Source of the DNA: Nymphalis io
Lineage: Eukaryota > Arthropoda > Insecta > Lepidoptera > Nymphalidae
NCBI RefSeq assembly: GCF_905147045.1
Contig: NC_065903.1
Location: forward strand, 1,302,001-1,366,000
Direction of reading: 5' to 3'
Length of the DNA: 64,000 nt
Shown here: piece after piece, positions 55,777 through 64,000 of the stretch
How positions within the stretch are numbered: position 1 is the stretch's first letter
Layout of the letters: every line of letters begins with the position of its first letter
Notes under the pieces: model-generated
The model's database searches: none
Told to the model about the DNA's origin: nothing
The model's input: the letters and a program-made list of their open reading frames with translations, nothing else
Made by a program: the position numbers and the translations under genes

Positions 55777-56547
55777 TACTTTTTTAATATTTTTCTTTAA
55801 AGGCGTGTGTCCCAGTTAAAACGCAATATATAACAAAAAACTAACTAATTATTAGAATCAAGCGAACCTCAGACACCCAACATAAATAAATGAACATATT
55901 TAAACGTTTGCAATGGAGATCTAGGGATTGGTTCTTGAATTGATGATCCTAGTAATTTATTAAACGAGTTTGTCAACCTTTTTTCAGACCCTTCAATTTA
56001 ATTCAACCTTTAGTTGATCATTGAACTCATAGGAGTAAATAAATCAAATTCACTTGAAAGCGTAATTAAATTAATCGTAGCAAGTCTATAGTATTGAAAA
56101 CAACAGCTACGCCAAAATGAGCTACGATCGTAGCACTAACGGCTGTACGCGTATTTTACTTTTTGCTATCCATTACAGCTAGTAGCTTCGTTTATATAAC
56201 GAACTTGTTCTTACTTTATGGCTTTAATAACAAAATATACTTAAAATTACTCTTTAATTCATTTTACATATTTTAGAAACACACATATTAAAACATCTAA
56301 AGCCTTACGGAGCATTAGCCCTAAGGTCAGGATTTGCATACAATATTTTAAAGCTTATATTTAGCTTATTCTTCTAGTGATAGACGTATTTATATGTAAT
56401 AATCCATATAAATATTGGATAAATAAATAACTACTGGTTTTCATGCCGTTTCCTCCCGATAGAATCTACATTCCGAGTAGTAAATATCTGAATTGATAGC
56501 TTTACGTTTAATTAATATCAATAAATTGATGTTTTTTACGAACGAAG

Positions 56548-56665
56548 ATTCACATGATGGAAAGTGACTCCCACCGCCCAACCACCTACAACACCCGAGG
56601 GCTTCCAGGTGCGTTGCCGACTTTTAAAGAATGATTACGCTCTTTTCTCCTTTTTTCTTGTACTT
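56548..56665 (-). repeat. Family D fragment
   Basis: TTCACATGATGGAAAGTGAC, then CACCCGAGGGCTTCCAGGTG and AATGATTACGCTCTTTTCTC. Confidence 0.65.
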
Positions 56666-57186
56666 CTAAATGCCAATTTATTTAAATATTATTTCGATGT
56701 AATTTCCAAAAAATCGGTATTTAAAGCACATATAATAGTACAATTACTAATTAATGGGATAATGAATGAGGTTGCCATAATATACGACTATTACAGTCAT
56801 TAGATGCAATATCACAATAAATCCAACTTCATCAAACGTTGGGCATAACCCTCGTAGATATAAATTAAAAAACAGTTTCTAATGTTTAATATATTGAAAC
56901 CTTCCCATATTAATATATACACCTCAGTGAAAAAAATAATCGTGCTTTTCTGAAAAATATCCACATAAAATCATTAGGACAAACAGACTTCCTTTTAAAA
57001 TCCATTAAAATGAATTCGACTTGCTTTCATTTTATACAGCGGATATCATATTTATGTATCGTTAACTGGTAATATTTTTTCTCGCTTAAAATTAAACAAT
57101 ATCTGACACAATATGATTGAATGAATTCAAAATCATGAATCAGTTAATTCATCCCAATCATTAAAAATATGTCAATATCACAGTCA

Positions 57187-57485
57187 CAGTAACAGCCTAT
57201 TAATATCCCACTGCAGAGCTAAGGCATCCTCTCCCTTTTGAGGAGAAGGTTTGGAGCTTATTCCACCACGCTACTCCAATACGGGTTGGTAGAATACACA
57301 TTTAGCAGAATTTCAATAAAATTAGACACATGCAGGTTTCCTCACGATGTTTTCCTTCACAGTCAAGCACGAGATGAATTATAAACACAAATTAAGCACA
57401 TGAAATTTCAGTGGTACTTGCCTGGATTTGAACCCACGATCATCGGTTAAGATTCACGCGTTCTAACCACTAGGCCATCTCGGCC
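57187..57485 (-). mobile_element. SINE-A, full length
   Basis: CAGTAACAGCCTATTAATAT to the head TAGGCCATCTCGGCC. Flanks TGTCAATAT and TGTCAACAT may be an imperfect target duplication. Confidence 0.88.
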
Positions 57486-58892
57486 TTGTCAACATAGATC
57501 ATGTTAATATGTTCAAATGTATTACAACATATTTTCTGTGTAACGCTTATGTACATAAAATCGAATACAGTTCAGACGATCATATCGAGATCACTAACGT
57601 ATAAAATTTCCCGTACGTCAATTTTAACATTTCAACATTTTCAGAGATACGAAAATACGAGATAAATTAAAGTTAATATTTTAACCGCAGGCTACAGCTC
57701 AAGTTTTACCTTTAGTTTTAAGAGCAAACAAATTAATTATTTTTTGTTACAATTTACTGTGTGCAATGTGACATATGCAACTTAGTACACGTGACAATTG
57801 TGAAACTATTTTTTCATCAGAAATGTTTTATTAGGACACGTAACAATACTATAGTAATCATTTTTTTTTATTTAACTTATATTTGTGATCATAATGAAAA
57901 TATCAATCGTAAATGTAAAATGCAAGTAATTGCGAAAGAAAATCTTCAGCGAACGTTATCAAGAAAGTATGCCTTCATTTTATTCATAAGCGGCGTAATC
58001 GACCACCTGTTTCTGTGTAAATAATAGACGATATTCTCTCGCGTTTGCCAAAATTTTCCATAAAATAGCAACGAAAATAATACTTGTGATTGTTAAAGTA
58101 CTTATATATTATGCAGAGACAATTTTTTCGACAATTCGTAAACATTAGTTGAGACGAAAAAAATATTCAATATGCACTTTATTGTGCAGTAAATATGTGT
58201 AAGTATTGTGTAATATATTTTGTATTTAAGTGGATAATCGTATATTATGAAACAAATTAAAGAATATTTATTACAAATGCGTCGCGACACCGCGACTGTT
58301 ACTGTTGTGCTAATTATTGAACTAAAGTAAAACATTAATAAAAAATTACACTAATGATGAGTAATGAAATTGAAATGAACGTAGGGTACCTTCTAAAAGA
58401 ACGCATCTCGGCTTAGGATGTTGTCTGAATAGACTAATATCGGTCATGGCGGCCAATAACAAAAATTTGCCGACTAGGTTATATTATTATGCGAAGACGT
58501 ACGCGTATTACTCATTTGACTAAAATCAATGTATTTTCCTAGACAAGACCGCCAAATCGTAATTCCGGGCTGCTACTAATGTTAATAAATAATAATGTAA
58601 TGAATAAACTAAAAATATAGATTAATAAATTTTAACTTTTTGTTTCTATATAAATTACTTTATGTACTAATTCCTCGTTTATTTTATTATAGCAAGTATT
58701 TATTTCATTTAAAATTGTACTAATCCCTCATACGCTATCACAAGAGATGAACAGATATAAACAAACAGCTGATTTATTACATCTCTGAAATTAATGCGCG
58801 GCTCTTGACGTGAATAATCAACATTGTCTAAATACCTAACGCGCTTTGAATTTGCAAACGCACAACCATCTTATTTATTTATTAAATAATTG

Positions 58893-59040
58893 TAAGATCC
58901 CTGATGGCTCAGTTGTTAGAACATTTCAATCTTCACTAAAGATCGTGGATACATCGGGCAAGAATTACTGAATTTTTATTAGTTTTATTTGTGCTTATAA
59001 TTCACATCGTACTTTGAAGTGAAGGACATTCAAGCCTCGC
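58893..59040 (+). repeat. SINE-A, very old
   Basis: GATCCCTGATGGCTCAGTTG and TTAGAACATTTCAATCTTCA, then GATCGTGGATACATCGGGCA and TGTGCTTATAATTCACATCG keep the order of the family. Confidence 0.55.
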
Positions 59041-59216
59041 TTAAAAAGGACATATTGTAGCGCTGAGGGAACGCTGGGAAGGGAAGATCGTTTCATAACT
59101 TTAAAGTACGAGGAATGAGTTCTGGAAATTTAGCCGAGCTCCGAGCATAACTTGACTTGAATTTGGTCTAGTCTCACAGTTTTGCCACTTATATCATGAC
59201 AGGTAAGAGGTATGGT

Positions 59217-59365
59217 TTCTTTCATAAAAATATACTTTGTTCAAATAAGCTCTTTTGAAATGTGAAAATTCATTAAATCTAGTTTAAAGCCAACACCGGT
59301 TCGAAATGTAAATTCCACTGAGAATAACCAAGATGAAACTCGGTATTTACTGACTAACTCATTAG
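59217..59365 (+). repeat. Family G interspersed repeat
   Basis: AAATATACTTTGTTCAAATA, then AAGCTCTTTTGAAATG, CAACACCGGTTCGAAATGTA and AACTCGGTATTTACTGAC; a diverged partner of the copy at 46016. Confidence 0.55.
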
Positions 59366-60631
59366 TCTAAGCACGGACCTTTTAGTTTAAGGGATATATA
59401 AAACCTTTATTGTAACTAAAAATAATCTTTGCTAATTATATTCATTTAAAATATAAATCCCAGGATAGCCTTTGTAAATAAAGACATTGTATTTATTTTT
59501 AGCTTTTCTAAAAGTGGAAATCTTTCTTTAGATAAAAGGGACGTAACGTTGACATAAAAATAAAAATAAATTGTTGCGAACTCTAACATGGTTAGTTTGA
59601 AAACTTTTTAATTTTTAATTATAGTTACTATGCAGTCTTGTTTTCTTAATTTATCTGGATCCACGCAATAACTCCTAATTGAATTGAAACTTGTAAAATA
59701 TGATAAGTGAAAGGCGAACAAGAAAAATGTAGTTCGTAAAACTGATATATTTTTTTTTAAAAAGATGGCTTGGATATTTTGGGTGTGGTTCAAGAAAGTG
59801 AACATTCAAAATTTCAACAGCCTTTTTAAAATAAAAAATATAACCAGATTGTGTAATAAATATTAATGAGTTACCCGTGACTAAACTTTGAAAAATATAT
59901 TTTATGCAAACAAAGCCAGAAACAATAAATCAAGTGCCGGTAGTAATTGTATCACATGAACATATGTGCTACAAATGTGGAATAAGCTCGAACGCTCTCA
60001 AGAGGAAAGGTATTGCTCAGCTATGGAACATGTTTGCTACTTTTTAAATATAAGGCCTTAAATGGTATTAAGTTTTTCAAGTATTGTAGACTAAATATCA
60101 TAGAAATAATATTTTTTATTTGTTTGAAGCTAGCGTTACAGAACCTTGTTCAATTTTAAACATGTCCAAAGTGATCGCCGTGGATATTAAATAACTTTAT
60201 AACGTTATCAAAACTTTCATTCCGTTTCTCCGTCTGTATTTGCAAAACTACAAAATAAAAAGTCATAACCTCTGCGTGTTTAGCGATGAGAGCGAACCAT
60301 AAAACTTCATTCATTCGTTCACAATAAAAATTAATTATGACGCGACAACACTTATCATTTCTATAAACATAAACATATGCGTAGTTTTGAAATAAGTAAT
60401 AAATAATATTTTTGTTGTCATAAATAAAAAAACTCAAAAATTACTCTGGATATTGGACCTAAGATATTAATTGTAAGTGAAAACAGACCTAATTCCCAAA
60501 CAATTTAAGTTATTTTCTTTAATTTTAAGAAACTTAGAAGCATTTTTGAATCATCTTGATAGAAGAATGAATTGAATGTAAAGTTTCCACAACTTTGGCT
60601 CTATGAACGAGTGAATAACAAAAGTATATTA

Positions 60632-60822
60632 TAGACATTGACGCTGTAAAATATTAACCGTTTCTCACATCGCTAATGCGCAACCAAGGTTTGGAGTTAA
60701 TATATATATATACGTATATTACGTCCCTTGTGTTTGTAGCACAACAATACTAAATATTTCTGTTTAGCGGTAGAATATCTGACGAGTGTAAGGTACCTAC
60801 ACAAAACCCTACCAAGTAAATT
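60632..60822 (-). repeat. Family B, very old
   Basis: TAGACATTGACGCTGTAAAA, CACATCGCTAATGCGCAACC and CGGTAGAATATCTGACGAGT, with a TA run inserted. Confidence 0.55.
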
Positions 60823-60939
60823 TCAATAGATACAAACGTGAGCGCTGTAAAAAAAATTAACCATACCATAACTTGTCATCTCCACCAATAGACAGACTCC
60901 ACAAAAATATCTTCCTTACATCATCACATCACATCACTG

Positions 60940-61233
60940 GTGGTAGGGCTTTGTGCAAGCTCGTCTGGGTAGGTACCACCCACTCATCAGATATTCTACC
61001 GCAAAACAGCAATACTTGATATTGTTGTGTTCCGGTTTGAAGGGTGAGTGAGCCAGTGTAATTACAGGCACAAGGGACATAAAATCTTAGTTCCCAAGGT
61101 TGGTGGCGCATTGGATATGTAAGCGATGGTTGACATTTCTTACAATGCTAATGTCTAAGAGCGTTGGTGACCACTTACCATCAGGTGGCCCATATGCTCG
61201 TCCACCTTCCTATTCTATAAAAAAAAAAAAAAA
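60940..61233 (+). mobile_element. Family B, full length
   Basis: GGTGGTAGGGCTTTGTGCAA to CCTATTCTATAAAAAAAA; among the best preserved copies. Confidence 0.92.
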
Positions 61234-62071
61234 TCAATTCGCGTCCAGCTATTACTATACAAATACATTAAATGTTTGTACATAAGTTATGACTCATGAT
61301 GTGTTACTAGATTAATTTCCTGATCTACCTCCGACTTTATTTATTATTCATATACAAGTGTGAACATGCTATTGGTAGAATTAATTAATATGTAATTATG
61401 TGTACGAGTATGTATTGTACATAACATGTCAATAACACATTAAGTACTTGGTAAGTATATAAGGGTCGATCCACTTTGCACTCCCCTAATTTACACCCCC
61501 AGTACAGTGTTTAATGGAAATAGCAAACTATTAATATCGCATTTCTCTATTTATAATTCAATTTATCTACTTTTAATAGTCTACAGTCGTGTTATTTACT
61601 TATTCATACTTTTTATTTCGGAAGGTTAATTTTCATTGATTTATATTTTATTTAAATTTCGATTTTAAGCGATTTTAGTTAGTAGTTGCTTATTATGCGC
61701 TAAAGTTTGTGTGACTAAAAAATGTTTTTGTAAACCAAGTTATCGTTACTATAATTTTACCCTCTATTCTAAGGTAATGTACTCTTTAAGGAGGCACTTC
61801 TCATGTTTCCAATGGAGATGAAATATGTTTAAAGTAGCTTGAAATAAGCTTAGTTATATAGTAATTCAGTACTTTAAACTTAAATTAAATTTTAATATAG
61901 AAACGATCAATATTTTTTAATTAAAAATATATTTAAAAATCAATGTATGCTCACTGAACGTATGCATCATTAATTTTATTATGCAAAAGTTTTAGTTATA
62001 TCGATGTGTTAATGAATTGCAACTAAGAAATGTTTAGCGTACTTGCGTGCGCGAAAATTTCAGTCTGAAAC

Positions 62072-62318
62072 AGTTGGCATGGTTGGTAGATATTTGCCTT
62101 TCACGCCGAAGGTTGTGGGTTCGATTTCCACCCAGGACAGACATGTGTGTGCATGAACATGTCTGTTTGTCCTGACTCTCAGTGTAATTATCTATATGAG
62201 CATGTATGTATTTACAAAAGAAAATTAGTATATGTAGTATATCAGTTGTCTGGTTCCATAGTACATGCTCTGCTTAGTATGGGATCAGATGGCCGTGTTT
62301 GAATAATGTCCCAGGATA
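62072..62318 (+). mobile_element. SINE-E, near full length
   Basis: GTTGGCATGGTTGGTAGATA, TTTGCCTTTCACGCCGAAGG (TTC anticodon-like loop) and GTGGGTTCGATTTCCACCCA to AATGTCCCAGGATACTTATT. Confidence 0.85.
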
Positions 62319-62439
62319 CTTATTTATTTAATTACCGTTGCGCTAAAAATCAACTTTAACTTATTTCACCCACAAAGAAAGAAGCACATTCACTTCAGAA
62401 ATGATTTCATGTAGGAACAACAGGCTTTGAACTGTATCA

Positions 62440-62459
62440 TATATATATATATATATACA
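62440..62459. repeat. (AT)n microsatellite
   Basis: Short AT run. Confidence 0.85.
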
Positions 62460-62836
62460 GTTTGATTAAATAAGAAAAAGTATATTGAATTGTATGAAAT
62501 GTTTTCAAAGCGCGTTAGCTTGAGTATATTTAAGTTAAAGTCATATTTGTGGAGTGGACATGTCTGATAAAACGGCTTTGGTCGGCTTAGCGGAGCTTTC
62601 AGGACGTTATTTCGGTATGTGACATCGCTTTACATTGTACTTTAAGAATTCCATTCTGACTTGATAGAATTTGTGTTATACAAAATTTACTTTTAATAAC
62701 ATAAACATAACAAAAAACACTTTAATGATTCGTTGATGATACCTTAAATACATTTCGAATTACAAATTATTATAAATAAAAAATAAATTAAAATAAACTT
62801 AAGGGATAGTTTGACAAATAATATATACCGTAACCG

Positions 62837-63118
62837 TACCGTAACAGCCTGTGAATGTCCCACTGCTGGGCTAAAGGCCTCCTCTCCTCTTTTTGAGGAG
62901 AAGGTTTGGAGCTTATTCCACCACGCTGCTCCAATGCGGGTTGGTAGAATTCACATGTGGCAGAATTTCAGTGAAATTAGACAAACGCAGGTTTCCTCAC
63001 GATGTTTTCCTTTACGGTAAAGCACGAGATGAACTATAATCACAAAGTAAGCACATGAAAATTCAGTTCACGATCATCGGTTAGATTCACGCGTTCTTAC
63101 CACAGGGCCATCTCGGCT
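62837..63118 (-). mobile_element. SINE-A, B-box region deleted
   Basis: GTAACAGCCTGTGAATGTCC to CCATCTCGGC. GAAAATTCAGTTCACGATCA shows loss of the stretch that carries GGTTTGAACC. Confidence 0.88.
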
Positions 63119-63764
63119 ATATATAACAACTATTTTTTTAGTCGTATCTAGAACTCTAACCGTTTTCATAAAATTTTTAAATTAAAAAATAACGAACTTC
63201 CGTGTAACTTTCATCCCCTATTTAAGCTCTTTAAATATATATATTTTTATCTCTAAGAAAAATTCTACAAATATTCATTTATTCCCTTGATGATGTATAC
63301 ATATCTACATGTCCGCCAGTCAGTTTTAAATTTGTATTAAGTTGATCTTTTGCATTAAATAACGTAAAAAAAACATAAACCTTAGACCACTGAATACGAA
63401 TCGAAGAAAAATATTATTTGTTAGATACTTATAGATGTCACTTAACTCACAGATAACCAAGTCGAGCAGCAGCAGTGACAGTTTGAAATAATTCCATGCA
63501 AAATGAATTTGCTGTCTGAACTCAATTACCCCTCATGAGATTAGCCACCAGCCACCACAGATGACAAGTCGTCATCCTTGGCCTAAATAATTCACTTATA
63601 TCTTATGCACTAGAAAATATCCTTGACTTATTATATTTACGCCACTCGAAACCTCGCTTATTCGATTATATAATTCAACCTTACTGCACTACAACAAGGT
63701 TATCTTCATGTAAATTTAATGCAATTGTTTTAATCTTTAAAATATTGCTCAGTAGTTTAGTTGA

Positions 63765-63960
63765 GCAGAAATGGCTCAGTGAATAAAATACGATCCCAAT
63801 GGAATCGTAACAGAATAATCCGGGCAACACTAAATTTTGTGCTTATAATTCATCTCGCGTTCACTAGTGAAGAAAAATATCGGGAGAAAAATCTAGGAGT
63901 AGCACTTGTGATGGTATAAACAGTAATATCAAAATATTCTTCTTAAAGAAGAGGAGGTTT
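63765..63960 (+). repeat. SINE-A, very old
   Basis: GCAGAAATGGCTCAGTGAAT, GTGCTTATAATTCATCTCGC and TTCTTAAAGAAGAGGAGG keep the order of the family. Confidence 0.5.
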
Positions 63961-63979
63961 TTATACAAAGCTGGACAAT

Positions 63980-64000
63980 TTTGAGGCTCACCTGATGGAA
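63980..64000 (-). repeat. Family D, cut by the window edge
   Basis: GAGGCTCACCTGATGGAA matches the start of the copy at 53437. Confidence 0.5.

Larger units (their letters stand above)
50491..64000 (-). other. Upstream side of the adenylate cyclase exons; intron or flank
   Basis: The preceding exon(s) encoding the cytosolic N-terminus and first helices were not found. The region holds only repeats and AT-rich DNA. 50560-51130, 51570-52820, 54590-55500, 57500-58880, 59370-60620 and 61240-62060 show nothing I can name. Confidence 0.55.

Noticed and set aside
60929..61111. Minus frame MRHQPWELRFYVPCACNYTG, also at 11510, 31782 and 42620
   Set aside because: Recurs in every family B copy; it is a by-product of the repeat, not a gene family.
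63435..63575. Possible upstream adenylate cyclase exon on the minus strand (GTGAGT donor, HLWWLVANLMRGN-like frame)
   Set aside because: The frame contains a TGA and ends in phase 2, which does not fit the phase-0 start of the exon at 50490.
1..64000. CRISPR arrays, rRNA, prokaryotic operons, viral genes
   Set aside because: None seen; direct repeats are microsatellites, one tandem duplication, or interspersed elements.

Overview
This is an AT-rich animal nuclear window, almost certainly from a butterfly or moth (Lepidoptera). The evidence is split genes with short coding exons and GT-AG introns, several tRNA-headed SINE families of lepidopteran type, Jockey/CR1-like and RTE-like LINE fragments, and Helitron-like termini ending in CTAGT. 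There is no prokaryotic organisation, no rRNA and no CRISPR. Only about 1.6 kb of host coding sequence can be supported; the rest is introns and flanks filled with transposable elements and AT-rich sequence.

Host gene 1, plus strand, 4886-29745: a complete four-exon SIAH/seven-in-absentia-like E3 ubiquitin ligase (exons 4886-5036, 16056-16189, 24843-25012, 29172-29745; phases 1, 0, 2; total 1029 nt, 342 aa). It has an atypical cysteine-only RING, a textbook SIAH double zinc finger and a short, diverged C-terminal TRAF-like region.

Host gene 2, minus strand: three consecutive phase-0 exons (50284-50490, 40812-40940, 39392-39586) encode 177 aa of the N-terminal membrane domain and the start of the first cytoplasmic region of an adenylate cyclase. 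The catalytic exons that must follow are not visible anywhere to the left, so the whole SIAH-like gene appears to sit, in antisense, inside an adenylate cyclase intron of more than 39 kb.

Repeat layout. I recognise these families and use working names: SINE-A (Lys-like tRNA head, Metulj-like, about 300 bp), SINE-C (tRNA-like head, about 350 bp), SINE-E (Glu-like tRNA head, about 250 bp), family B (about 290 bp, ending in TATAAAA), family D (3' end of another LINE), family G (short unnamed interspersed repeat), LINE-J (Jockey/CR1-like), RTE, and Helitron pieces. The largest element is LINE-J at 18345-21257 in SIAH intron 2. Its 809-codon reverse-transcriptase frame is cut from the endonuclease frame by a single in-frame TAA, and a second, 5'-truncated copy of its tail follows directly. 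Two RTE fragments in opposite orientation (44303-45120 plus, 49411-50187 minus) each keep target-site duplications. SINE-A and SINE-E have each jumped into separate SINE-C copies, giving a relative age order.

Loose ends that may reward checking: the RING that has lost its histidine ligand, the nested antisense gene arrangement, a 3' module shared by three otherwise unrelated repeat families, a 36-bp perfect hairpin beside a 92-bp tandem duplication and a Helitron helicase remnant, an unexplained spliceable exon-like block at 49162-49269, and a coding-like fragment next to a family B insertion at 54345-54492.
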